NCBI GenBank assembly: GCA_019456145.1
Contig: VRUL01000007.1
Location: forward strand, 124,001 to 188,000
Source: Planctomycetota bacterium
Lineage (GTDB): Bacteria; Planctomycetota; Phycisphaerae; Sedimentisphaerales; Anaerobacaceae
Length of the DNA: 64,000 nucleotides
Direction: 5' to 3'
A model generated the notes under the pieces. That model saw only the letters and a program-made list of their open reading frames with translations, was not told the DNA's origin and searched no databases. The position numbers and the translations under genes were made by a program. The first letter of the stretch is position 1; every line of letters starts with the position of its first letter. Below, one piece after another: positions 1 to 7,657 of this stretch.

Positions 1-195
1 AGGAACAATACAACCCGGGTCCAGCCACTGCCAGGCAAAAGTCCGCAGGTCTTTAAAATTAACTCTGTAATCCTTATTCAAATCACCTACAAGTTGAGGC
101 TGGGCAAAACTTGTCCGTAAGGACTCCCAAGGAGAACCGGCAAAACACGCTATCAATACTACTGTTAGCAACGAGTGCTTCACAGATTTGGGCAT
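1..195 (-). CDS. Secreted dockerin-repeat protein, N-terminal fragment (cut by window edge)
   Basis: Only the first 65 codons lie in the window. The start is ATG at 195, with an AGGAAGG ribosome site at 204-210. Residues 1-31 form a signal peptide (MPKS, then a hydrophobic stretch ending near SFAQP). They are followed directly by one dockerin-like calcium-loop repeat (GDLNKDYRVNFKDL) and the pattern FAWQWLDPGC. An N-terminal dockerin-like repeat straight after the signal peptide is a layout I associate with large secreted planctomycete proteins (family knowledge). The rest of the protein is outside the window, so its enzymatic or structural role cannot be stated. A good promoter lies upstream at 298-325. 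Confidence 0.75.
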   Translation of the reverse strand, partial: MPKSVKHSLLTVVLIACFAGSPWESLRTSFAQPQLVGDLNKDYRVNFKDLRTFAWQWLDPGCIVP

Positions 196-571
196 CTTTA
201 TTTCCTTCCTCACTGATGTTTTAGGCCATTGCCTAGGGTTTTATTTTTGTAGCTTATGGGCCTTATATAACCAAAATCGCAAAAAAGAGTTTATTTCATT
301 ATACCATATAAGACGGCTGAGTCAAGCCTTTTCGTTCATCTCTGAGCCGACACACACCAAGACTTGCTCTTGACGTGAATTAGGGACACCTCGCTAAGGG
401 CCTGATACACGTAAGAACAATTACAGATTTATGACATTAATCGGCAAGAGGATTCATGCACTGGGCCGGTGAAGTTCCCCATGCAGGAAAGTATACAAGC
501 CGCCCTCCTGTCCCCGCACAAAACAGGATTACTTCAGACCCGCTGGTTTTTAAGCTAACGGTTGTCGGCTG
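196..571. other. Intergenic region with no gene seen
   Basis: A 376-base gap between the truncated dockerin gene and the 3' end of the SppA gene. Apart from the promoter at 298-325 and the ribosome site at 201-210 I see no coding signal. The 61-codon plus-strand frame at 188-373 has no ribosome site and overlaps the promoter. Confidence 0.6.
298..325 (-). promoter_or_regulatory. Sigma70-type promoter for the truncated dockerin gene
   Basis: On the minus strand, TTGACT (325-320), a 16-base spacer and TATAAT (303-298) preceded by TGG (extended -10). It lies about 95 bases upstream of the ATG at 195. Five of six and six of six consensus matches make it one of the best promoters in the window. 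Confidence 0.6.
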
Positions 572-1630
572 TTAATAGCCGGTCCAAAGATATAATAACT
601 GCGGCGTACTAAGCTCGTACAGCATGGATCTGTCGAACTGTAGGATGTTTTTTTTGCTTTGTAAAGTCAAAAAGCCGGCCAAAGAAAACGGTTTGCGATA
701 TTCGACTACCTGGGCGTCTTTGATACCCGCGAGCGACTTAACCAGTTTTATTGCATCGTCCAGATAGCCCACATCGTCAATTAACTTTTGTTTAAGTGCT
801 TCCCTGGCATCATAGATTCCGCCGTCAGCCAGCTCTTTGATCTCACTTAATGTCAGCGATGGCCTTCCTTCAGCGATAACCTCGACGAACCTTTCAAAGG
901 CCGGGTTGATTAGTCTTTCTTCTACATATTTCCGCTGTTCTTCTTCAAATGGCTTGAACATGCTGAGCCAGGCTTTTTTTGGGCCCGACGTGATAATGAC
1001 CGGCTTGATACCAAGCTTATCTTCCAACAATTCTTGTAAAACAAAGTGTCCGAATATCACACCAATCGAGCCGGTAAGAGTGGTTTGCTCAGCTATGATT
1101 TTATCGCATGCAACGGATGTATAATAGCCACCCGAAGCAGCCACGCCCTGCATAAACGCGATGATTGGCTTACCTTCTTCGTCCCGGTACTTGCGGATTT
1201 CATTATATATTCGGTCACTGCCGGAAATCGTGCCGCCCGGCGAATTGACACTAATAATTAATCCCTTAACTCGTCTGTCTTTGCGGGCACGTTTGAGTTG
1301 TTGCCGCAGACTTTTGGCTTGCAGAGAGTCTATTATGCCCTCTACTTTAATTATCACAATTTTATTTCTTCGCGACCCGGCTTGTATAATTTCCTCAGCA
1401 AGAGTATCTCGCTGCCCTGTAGAAAAGATCGTGATTACACCGATTACCACAAAAATCATTGCGAGATTTGCCATAATCGAAAGTGCTAACGTAATGCCCC
1501 AGAAGATTTTCCAGCCGCTTCCGGTCTTAACCTGTTGTGACGTGGTTCCGCTTACAGCCGAGCCCGAAATTGGCCCTGATCCGCTCGCGCCCATTGGCTC
1601 CGATAGATTACTGTTCTGCTCGAAATCCAT
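572..1630 (-). CDS. sppA: Signal peptide peptidase SppA-type serine protease (family S49)
   Basis: A membrane-bound S49 protease predicted to degrade cleaved signal peptides at the inner membrane. A long Gly/Ser-rich cytoplasmic tail precedes one transmembrane helix (about residues 44-69). The protease domain carries NSPGG (about 129-133), the nucleophile in ASGGYY (Ser about 166) and a candidate general-base lysine in SGPKK (about 218-219), matching the Ser/Lys dyad of single-domain SppA. At 352 residues it is of the short Bacillus type rather than the duplicated E. coli type. I chose ATG 1630 over the in-frame TTG at 1636 because GGAAAGG is 7 bases upstream of the ATG. It appears monocistronic, with a TTGACA promoter at 1677-1705. 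Confidence 0.9.
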   Translation of the reverse strand: MDFEQNSNLSEPMGASGSGPISGSAVSGTTSQQVKTGSGWKIFWGITLALSIMANLAMIFVVIGVITIFSTGQRDTLAEEIIQAGSRRNKIVIIKVEGIIDSLQAKSLRQQLKRARKDRRVKGLIISVNSPGGTISGSDRIYNEIRKYRDEEGKPIIAFMQGVAASGGYYTSVACDKIIAEQTTLTGSIGVIFGHFVLQELLEDKLGIKPVIITSGPKKAWLSMFKPFEEEQRKYVEERLINPAFERFVEVIAEGRPSLTLSEIKELADGGIYDAREALKQKLIDDVGYLDDAIKLVKSLAGIKDAQVVEYRKPFSLAGFLTLQSKKNILQFDRSMLYELSTPQLLYLWTGY

Positions 1631-1676
1631 AATCAAACCTTTCCAAAGTAAATCCTTTCAAAACACTTATTAGAAC

Positions 1677-1705
1677 AGTGTAAAACCAATAATCTCCCAT
1701 GTCAA
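1677..1705 (-). promoter_or_regulatory. Promoter for the SppA gene
   Basis: Minus-strand TTGACA (1705-1700), a 17-base spacer, and TACACT (1682-1677), placing transcription start about 40 bases upstream of ATG 1630. The -35 is perfect and the -10 matches 4 of 6. Confidence 0.55.
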
Positions 1706-1726
1706 TCTACAAATATTGGATACTTT

Positions 1727-1904
1727 AGAGCCTATCCGAATAACCGGCTCTATTGCGGCCGGCTGCAAAGTCCGATGACTGCGTTGTCAGTCAAAAATGT
1801 TCTCAACGTGGAGAAAACCACGCCTCCGAGCATTTTTGGCCTGCCGCCTTGGCCTCGAACTTTTCGCTCGGCCTCATAACGCCCCGTTTATTCGGATAAG
1901 CTCT
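1727..1904. mobile_element. 178-bp MITE/REP-like element with 21-bp terminal inverted repeats
   Basis: The left end (1727-1747) AGAGCCTATCCGAATAACCGG and the reverse complement of the right end (1884-1904) AGAGCTTATCCGAATAAACGG agree at 19 of 21 positions. The interior contains a second imperfect hairpin around 1790-1840 (CAAAAATG near its left, CATTTTTGG near its right, loop AGAAAA), so most of the element is one long imperfect palindrome. It encodes no transposase. Symmetry, size and intergenic position fit a non-autonomous miniature element or a REP-type palindrome. No clear target duplication was identified. Confidence 0.55.
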
Positions 1905-1981
1905 TAGCGTGTGGTATTGCCGATTGCTCGATTCTGTCATTGGCGCCTCTGCTCGACTTTTTGCCTTTGAAATTGGCTTTG

Positions 1982-2460
1982 ATTGGGTTCGTTTTGGGTT
2001 CGTTTTCACCAAGTGTCCAATTGGAATTATTTTCATATTCCTTTGTATAGATAACAGTTACGTTCATTTAATCGTCCGAGAAATTGGGTTCGTTTTGCAT
2101 AAAAAGGTTATAATTGGTTGGCAATCTGGGCAAAATAGGCGGTTTGTTCGAGGTGGCGGCGGAATTTGGGGTGTTATGGTGGTTTGCGTAGCTTATAGTA
2201 GGTAGTTGATAATTCATTGTTAGTTCGTTGTTCATAGTTCGTGGTTTCCGTTGACTTTGAACTTATTTTTGCGTGTATCTGCTGATACAAAGACTTGCGG
2301 TTCTCCGCTATATCCGGCGCCCCCCACAGGGAAAGGGGCAAGCTGCCGGCGGTTTCCGTTTGCCTGCTGGCAAACATACAGGTATTTTAACAGATTTCCA
2401 AACAAAAGCCAACAAAAAAAATAAAAAGAATCCAGAAGTAAGAAGTAAGATTTGAGATTG
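1982..2460. repeat. Low-complexity intergenic repeat tract
   Basis: Three copies of GGGTTCGTTTT occur at 1985-1995, 1996-2006 and 2086-2096, the first and last inside a longer shared ATTGGGTTCGTTTT. Further on, 2202-2245 is a TAGTT/GTTCG-type low-complexity stretch, and 2430-2455 holds AGAAGTAAG-type short repeats. The open frames here (1803-2036 minus, 1909-2205 plus, 2174-2377 minus) simply translate these repeats and are not genes. Confidence 0.5.
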
Positions 2461-2628
2461 CGGAGGAAGACAGAAATTGTTTTTGGGCCAGAATGGTCAT
2501 ACAATTGATTAATGGTCTAAAAAGCTTGTTTGTTAGTAAAGATTCGCTTGATTGAGGCATGTAAAATGCCGCTTTGAAGGCAAAAATCAATGACGAAAAA
2601 AAATCTGTAAAATTTTCGAATTTAGGGA

Positions 2629-2657
2629 TTGACAGTCCTGCTCAAAGGCAGTAGGAT
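2629..2657 (+). promoter_or_regulatory. Candidate promoter of the beta-helix cluster
   Basis: TTGACA (2629-2634), a 17-base spacer and TAGGAT (2652-2657), about 110 bases upstream of the first beta-helix gene. The spacer contains CTGC/GCAG arms (imperfect dyad), which could be an operator. Confidence 0.45.
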
Positions 2658-2735
2658 TATATATTATAGATAGCCACGAGATTTTGCACCTTTTGTAACA
2701 GGCCAAGAGATAATGTTTGCATTGTGAACGCTTAA

Positions 2736-2750
2736 TGACCGCTTTGGTCA
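2736..2750. promoter_or_regulatory. Palindrome TGACC-GCTTT-GGTCA in the leader
   Basis: A perfect 5+5 dyad with a 5-base loop, 17 bases upstream of the chosen start at 2768. An identical copy precedes the second array gene (4115-4129) because both lie in a duplicated 86-bp leader. It could act as an operator or a 5'-UTR hairpin (inference). Confidence 0.35.
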
Positions 2751-2767
2751 GAAATGAGGGCAGTAAA

Positions 2768-4063
2768 ATGATGGGGGAAATAAACTTAAAGACATTTTGG
2801 TTAATATCAATATTCTTGCTTGTAATGGCCTGCGCCGCTGCTGCTGGGCGAACCATTTACGTTGATGACGATGGGCCTGCGGATTTCAGTACCATTCAGG
2901 AAGCAATTGACGATTCCAGCGATGCTGATACTATAATTGTCCAACCCGGGCTGTACAAAGAATACATCTCCTTTTACGGCAAAAATATCACTCTCACCAG
3001 CACCAATCCCGGCGACTCCAATGTTGTCGCTGCGACAATCGTTGAGAGTGTAAGGTTTCTTGGGACTGAAGACCCGAATTGTACATTTACAGGTTTTAAG
3101 ATTAACGACGGTATCAGCGGTGGGCAGAATCATACTCATGCCACGATTAGTCACTGTCTGCTCAGCGGCAACATCACTTATGGCGGTACAGTAATTTGGG
3201 GCTGTGACGGGACAATCAGCAACTGCGTGGTAGTTGATAATAAGCCTAGTGGTCATGTTCTAGGCGATGCAATTGTTGGATGTCACGGCTTGATTAAAAA
3301 CTGCACTATCGCCCACAATGACGCGGGAATAGCCGTCCTGGAAGGGGGCACGACGACGATAGAAAATTGTATAATTTATCACAATGGTTATGGGGCGCAA
3401 GTTTTGGTCATCAGCAGGTTCGGCAGCGGAGCAACGGTGAACATCCTGTACAGCGATGTGCAGGGCGGTTTGGAAGGTATCTTCCTATGGGATGAAGATA
3501 GTATTGTGAATTGGGGCCCGGGGAATATCGACACAGACCCGTGCTTCGTTCGAGTAGGAGACTTGTTCGGAACATTCGAGGGTGACTACCATTTGCTGCC
3601 CGATTCACCTTGCATAAACGCCGGCGACCCGAATTACATAGCTGAGCCCAACGAGACGGATTTAGACGGAAAGCCGCGCGTAATCGGTGGCCGAGTCGAT
3701 ATGGGTGCTTATGAATACAGGTTTACAATATCGGCCGAGGCCAGAATTATCCCCCGTACCATCAATCCGGCCAGCCAAGGCAGATGGATTACGTGCTATA
3801 TCTGGCTCCCGGAAGATTACAACGTTGCTGATATTGACCCCAACAGCGTTCTTCTTGAGGATGAAATTCAAGTTCAGTCTCTCCTGGTCGATGAACAAGA
3901 GCAAATTGCGATAGTTAGGTTCAACCGCTCAGAGGTCCAAAGTATCCTCAACATTGGCCGGGTTGAACTTACAATCACCGGCCAATTGACGGACGGAACC
4001 GTGTTTGTGGGGACAGATGTAATCAGGGTGCTAAATAAAGCCGGCCGAAAATCCGCTAAGTAG
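2768..4063 (+). CDS. Secreted right-handed beta-helix protein, array copy 1 (non-dockerin C-terminus)
   Basis: A 431-residue exported protein. It has a signal peptide (residues 1-26, ending near AAAAG), then the DUF1565-like opening of a pectate-lyase-type beta-helix (TIYVDDDGPADF, then DTIIVQPG). Repeated helix coils follow with Asn/Cys-rich turns (GCDGTISNCV, CHGLIKNCT, TTTIENCIIY), then a choice-of-anchor-Q-like segment (PDSPCINAGDP, VDMGAYEY). Unlike copies 2-5 it does not end in a dockerin repeat. Its last 110 residues form a separate beta-rich domain (from about FTISAEARIIPRT). No catalytic residues can be assigned, so polysaccharide binding or lyase activity are only possibilities. ATG 2768 aligns with the starts of copies 3 and 5 and has GAGGG upstream; the TTG at 2717 is rejected. 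Confidence 0.8.
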   Translation: MMGEINLKTFWLISIFLLVMACAAAAGRTIYVDDDGPADFSTIQEAIDDSSDADTIIVQPGLYKEYISFYGKNITLTSTNPGDSNVVAATIVESVRFLGTEDPNCTFTGFKINDGISGGQNHTHATISHCLLSGNITYGGTVIWGCDGTISNCVVVDNKPSGHVLGDAIVGCHGLIKNCTIAHNDAGIAVLEGGTTTIENCIIYHNGYGAQVLVISRFGSGATVNILYSDVQGGLEGIFLWDEDSIVNWGPGNIDTDPCFVRVGDLFGTFEGDYHLLPDSPCINAGDPNYIAEPNETDLDGKPRVIGGRVDMGAYEYRFTISAEARIIPRTINPASQGRWITCYIWLPEDYNVADIDPNSVLLEDEIQVQSLLVDEQEQIAIVRFNRSEVQSILNIGRVELTITGQLTDGTVFVGTDVIRVLNKAGRKSAK

Positions 4064-4114
4064 CGGGAACGATTGGGCTGCAAAGGCCTGAACGTTTAAA
4101 TTACGAACGTTTAA

Positions 4115-4129
4115 TGACCGCTTTGGTCA
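4115..4129. promoter_or_regulatory. Second copy of the TGACC-GCTTT-GGTCA palindrome
   Basis: Identical to the palindrome at 2736-2750. It lies inside an 86-bp block (4111-4196) that matches 2732-2817 perfectly. Confidence 0.35.
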
Positions 4130-4146
4130 GAAATGAGGGCAGTAAA

Positions 4147-5229
4147 ATGATGGGGGAAATAAACTTAAAGACATTTTGGTTAATATCAATATTCTTACTG
4201 GGTATGGCCTGCACCGCTGCTGCTGGGCGAACCATTTACGTCGATGACGATGGGCCTGCGGATTTCAGTACCATTCAGGAGGCAATCGATGATTCCAACG
4301 ATGGCGATACTATTATTGTGAAACCAGGTGTATACTTAGAATACGCCAGCTTCCTTGGAAAAAACATCACTGTTACAAGCACCAAGCCGGACGACTACAA
4401 TGTTGTCGCCTCGACAATTATTGAGTACGGTGCAGAGTTTGCCGGGACCGAAGATTCAAATTGTACGTTTACAGGTTTTAAAGTCAACTTTTGGATCGGT
4501 GGAAATCATACGCACGCCACGATTAGTTATTGTTTGCTTTCTAATAGTGCGGATCCATGGGGTATCGCGATACGGGACTGTGACGGTACAATTAGCAACT
4601 GCGTGATAGTTAATAACATGCCTGGTGGGCATGTTCCAGACTATGCAATTCGGGGATGTCACGGCTTGATAAAAAACTGCACTGTTGCCAACAACTTTTC
4701 GGGTATAAGGGTCCTGGGGGGGGGTACGACAACAATAGAAAACTGTATAATTTACGGAAATAGTGTTTGGCTCGAGGGCGGGGCAACGGTCAACATCCTG
4801 TACAGCAATGTGGAGGGAGGGATTTATTCAGGAGGAGATCGTACCGTTAATTGGGGCCCGGGAAATATGGATGCAGACCCCTGCTTTGTTCGAGTAGGAG
4901 ACTTGTTCGGAACATTCGAGGGTGATTATCATTTGAAGTCTCAGGCGGGCAGGTGGGACCCGAATAGCCAAAGCTGGGTACAGGATGCTAACACAAGCCC
5001 CTGTATTGACGCGGGAAATCCCCATAGTCCCATTGGCCTTGAGCCATTCCCCAATGGCGGCAGGATTAATATGGGAGCATACGGCGGTACACCTGAAGCA
5101 AGCAAGTCATACTTTGGCCGGCCGGTTTGTGAAATCATCATTGCCGGCGATGTAAACGGCGACTGTAAGGTCAATTGGTTGGACTTTCAGCTTTTGGCCC
5201 TCCATTGGCTTCGAGACGAAAGCCAGTAA
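4147..5229 (+). CDS. Secreted beta-helix protein with dockerin-like tail, array copy 2
   Basis: A 360-residue paralogue of copy 1 with an almost identical signal peptide. It has the beta-helix opening TIYVDDDGPADF, coils with ISNCV/IKNCT/IENCI turns, a choice-of-anchor-Q segment (SPCIDAGNP, GGRINMGAYGG), and a C-terminal single dockerin-like loop (AGDVNGDCKVNWLDFQ) ending LRDESQ. In cellulosome systems dockerins bind cohesins. In planctomycetes the partner is unknown, so surface assembly or Ca-dependent folding is inference. Bases 4672-4888 are identical to 8189-8405 in copy 5, and a nine-G run lies in both. The start ATG 4147 shares the copy 1 leader (GAGGG, 8 bases upstream). Confidence 0.82.
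   Translation: MMGEINLKTFWLISIFLLGMACTAAAGRTIYVDDDGPADFSTIQEAIDDSNDGDTIIVKPGVYLEYASFLGKNITVTSTKPDDYNVVASTIIEYGAEFAGTEDSNCTFTGFKVNFWIGGNHTHATISYCLLSNSADPWGIAIRDCDGTISNCVIVNNMPGGHVPDYAIRGCHGLIKNCTVANNFSGIRVLGGGTTTIENCIIYGNSVWLEGGATVNILYSNVEGGIYSGGDRTVNWGPGNMDADPCFVRVGDLFGTFEGDYHLKSQAGRWDPNSQSWVQDANTSPCIDAGNPHSPIGLEPFPNGGRINMGAYGGTPEASKSYFGRPVCEIIIAGDVNGDCKVNWLDFQLLALHWLRDESQ
4672..4888 (+). repeat. 217-bp block identical to 8189-8405 (gene conversion tract)
   Basis: Perfect identity with the copy 5 block, including a run of nine G residues. Flanking sequence on both sides diverges at once: a silent or near-silent difference just before, and TTC versus CCG just after the block. The tract covers the last helix coils. 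Confidence 0.85.
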
Positions 5230-5263
5230 CGGCCGCGTTCAGGATGAAAGGCAGGTTAGAAAA

Positions 5264-6367
5264 ATGAGCGGAAAAATAAATCTAAAAAGGTGGTTAGCAG
5301 CGTTTACATTTTTGCTGGCGACGTGGTGCACCGCTGCTTCGGCAAGGACTATCTACGTTGATGACGATGGGCCGGCGGATTTCAATACCATCCAGGCTGC
5401 AATAGACGATTCTAATGATGGCGATACCATTATTGTCCAGCCGGGCCTGTATCAGGAACTCGTCGGGTTTCGCGGTAAAAACATTACTCTGACAAGTACC
5501 AATCCCGGCGACTTCGATGTTGTAGCCGCGACAATCGTTGACTACAGTGTAGGATTTCGTGGGACTGAAGACGCAAACTGTATGCTTACTGGATTTAAGA
5601 TCAACCACGGTATCAGTGGAGTTGACTACTTAATTGATCCCACCGGGGAGAATCATACCCACGCCACGATAAGTCACTGTTTACTTTTCGGAAACAGAGT
5701 TTCCGGGGGTACAGTAATTAAGGCGTGTGATGGGACAATCAGCAACTGTGAAGTAGCCGATAATTTACCTATCAGCGATGTTATAGACTATGCAATTCGG
5801 GGATGTCACGGCTTGATTAAAAACTGTACTGTCGCTCACAACTTTTTGGGAATAAGGGTCCTACAGGGGGGCACGACAAAGATAGAAAACTGTATAATCT
5901 ATGGAAATGGTATTCGCGTCGAGGGCGGGGCAACGGTCAACATCCTCTACAGCGATGTAGACTGGATCTCCGGCGGTGGGACCGTAAATTGGGATCCAGG
6001 GAATATGGATGAAGACCCGTGTTTTGTTCGAGTCCGAGACCCGTTCGGAGCATTCAATGGTGAATATCATTTGAACTCCCAAGCTGGCAGATGGGACCCG
6101 AATAGCCAGAGCTGGGTTCAGGATGATGTAACCAGTCCCTGTATAGATGCGGGCAATCCTAATAGTCCCATTGGTCTTGAACCATTCCCCAACGGCGGCC
6201 TTATCAATATGGGAGCGTATGGCGGTACACCTGAGGCAAGCAAGTCATACTTTGGTCGGCCGCCATGTGAAATAATCATTGCAGGTGATGTAAACGGGGA
6301 CTGTAAGGTCAATTGGTTGGACTTTCAGATAATAGCCCTCCACTGGCTTAGAGATGAAAGCCAGTAA
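5264..6367 (+). CDS. Secreted beta-helix protein with dockerin-like tail, array copy 3
   Basis: A 367-residue paralogue with the second signal-peptide type (MSGKINLKRW, hydrophobic core, cleavage near ASA). It has the same beta-helix and choice-of-anchor-Q layout and a dockerin-like end (AGDVNGDCKVNWLDFQ). It carries a small insertion (about residues 123-131, VDYLIDPTG) before the conserved NHTHATISHC turn. The ribosome site is AAGGCAGG upstream of ATG 5264. The 76 bases at 5232-5307 are identical to 7626-7701 of copy 5, so the leader and signal-peptide module was copied separately from the body. The gap to copy 2 is 34 bases, which suggests co-transcription. Confidence 0.82.
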   Translation: MSGKINLKRWLAAFTFLLATWCTAASARTIYVDDDGPADFNTIQAAIDDSNDGDTIIVQPGLYQELVGFRGKNITLTSTNPGDFDVVAATIVDYSVGFRGTEDANCMLTGFKINHGISGVDYLIDPTGENHTHATISHCLLFGNRVSGGTVIKACDGTISNCEVADNLPISDVIDYAIRGCHGLIKNCTVAHNFLGIRVLQGGTTKIENCIIYGNGIRVEGGATVNILYSDVDWISGGGTVNWDPGNMDEDPCFVRVRDPFGAFNGEYHLNSQAGRWDPNSQSWVQDDVTSPCIDAGNPNSPIGLEPFPNGGLINMGAYGGTPEASKSYFGRPPCEIIIAGDVNGDCKVNWLDFQIIALHWLRDESQ

Positions 6368-6399
6368 CCGCTTTCTTTTAAAAGGAAAGGGAAGTCCGT

Positions 6400-6468
6400 A
6401 TGAAGGAAGTAAGGTCATATAATAATATGAAAGTTTGGTTATTCGGCCTGATTGGTTTTTGGGGATGA
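6400..6468 (+). pseudogene. Vestigial signal-peptide leader related to the M64 peptidase gene
   Basis: A 22-codon frame with ribosome-site context (GGAAAGGGAAGTCCGT before ATG). It encodes a leader sharing the pattern MK..R.Y.N...WLFGLIG with the N-terminus of the peptidase gene at 8770, then stops at TGA. The upstream bases also match (AAAGGGAAGTCCG versus AAAGGGAGAAGTCCG). It is best read as a decayed duplicate of the peptidase 5' end left between array copies 3 and 4. Confidence 0.6.
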
Positions 6469-6496
6469 TTTTTATTCCCTATTCGGATTGGGATTA

Positions 6497-6505
6497 TGGT
6501 ATAAT
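6497..6505 (+). promoter_or_regulatory. Extended -10 promoter before array copy 4
   Basis: TGG followed directly by TATAAT (6500-6505), 54 bases upstream of ATG 6559. There is no convincing -35. This suggests copy 4 can be transcribed independently of copies 1-3. Confidence 0.45.
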
Positions 6506-6558
6506 ATATAATAGTTTCATAATTAGCTTTTGCGGGAAATAATTGGATAACTTGAAAA

Positions 6559-7623
6559 ATGATTAGAACAGCAAAAATTGCAATAGTACTTTTTGTGGTT
6601 TTGATTGGTTTTGCACAGGCGCGTACGATTACTGTAGGCCCTGATCCAGACTATGATTTTAACAGTATCCAGCCGGCTATTGACGATGCGAACAATGGCG
6701 ATACAATCATTGTCCAGCCGGGTGTATATACAGAATACATTATTTTTGACGGCAAAAACATTACTCTGACAAGTACCAATCCCGGCGACTTCAATGTTGT
6801 CGCTTCGACGATTATTAACGGACGTGTATGGTTTCTTGGTACCGAAGACCCGAATTGTACGCTTACAGGTTTTAAAATTAACCGACTTATTGGCGGCAAT
6901 GGCAATGGCCAAAATCATACTCATGCCACGATTAGTTACTGCTTACTCACAGGCAACCTCATTGATCAGGGTACAGTAATTTCGGGCTGTGACGGGACAA
7001 TCAGCAACTGCGTGATAGTTAATAACCTATCCAGCGGCCAAGTTTTCCCCGGAGCAATTTACGGATGTCACGGCTTGATTAAAAACTGCACTATCGCCAA
7101 CAACTTTATCAGGGGTATAAGAGTCCTTAATGGGGGTACGACAACAATAGAAAACTGTATAATTTACGGAAATGGTATTAGTGTCGACGGCGGAGCAACG
7201 TTGAATATTCTGTACAGCAATGTGGAGGGAGGGATTTACTCAGGAGGAGACCGTACCGTTAATTGGGGCCCGGGAAACATTGATGCAGACCCATGTTTTG
7301 CTGATCCGGCAATTGGTGACTATCACTTAAAATCTCAAGCCGGCAGGTGGGACCCGAATAGCCAGAACTGGGTGCAGGATGATGTAACGAGTCCCTGTAT
7401 TGACACGGGTAATCCTAATAGCCCTATTGGCGCCGAACCTTTCCCCAACGGCGGCCTTATCAATATGGGGGCCTACGGCGGTACACCTGAGGCAAGCAAG
7501 TCATACTTTGGCCGGCCGCCGTGCGAAATCATCATTGCAGGTGATGTAAACGGTGACTGTGAGGTGAATTGGTTCGACTTTCAGATTATAGCTCTCCACT
7601 GGCTTCGAGACGAAAACCAGTAA
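6559..7623 (+). CDS. Secreted beta-helix protein with dockerin-like tail, array copy 4
   Basis: A 354-residue paralogue with its own signal peptide (residues 1-21, ending near FAQA) and a divergent opening (RTITVGPDPDYDFNSIQ) instead of TIYVDDDG. The remaining beta-helix coils, the choice-of-anchor-Q segment and the dockerin-like tail (AGDVNGDCEVNWFDFQ) follow the array pattern. The start ATG 6559 has only a weak ribosome site (GGATAAC). It is preceded by an extended -10 promoter and the leader remnant at 6400-6468, so it may have arrived as a separate unit. It lies 34 bases before copy 5. Confidence 0.8.
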   Translation: MIRTAKIAIVLFVVLIGFAQARTITVGPDPDYDFNSIQPAIDDANNGDTIIVQPGVYTEYIIFDGKNITLTSTNPGDFNVVASTIINGRVWFLGTEDPNCTLTGFKINRLIGGNGNGQNHTHATISYCLLTGNLIDQGTVISGCDGTISNCVIVNNLSSGQVFPGAIYGCHGLIKNCTIANNFIRGIRVLNGGTTTIENCIIYGNGISVDGGATLNILYSNVEGGIYSGGDRTVNWGPGNIDADPCFADPAIGDYHLKSQAGRWDPNSQNWVQDDVTSPCIDTGNPNSPIGAEPFPNGGLINMGAYGGTPEASKSYFGRPPCEIIIAGDVNGDCEVNWFDFQIIALHWLRDENQ

Positions 7624-7657
7624 CAGCCGCGTTCAGGATGAAAGGCAGGTTAGAAAA

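Noticed and set aside
2717..2767. TTG start for the first beta-helix gene
   Set aside because: It would add residues absent from copies 3-5. ATG 2768 has the ribosome site and aligns with the paralogues.
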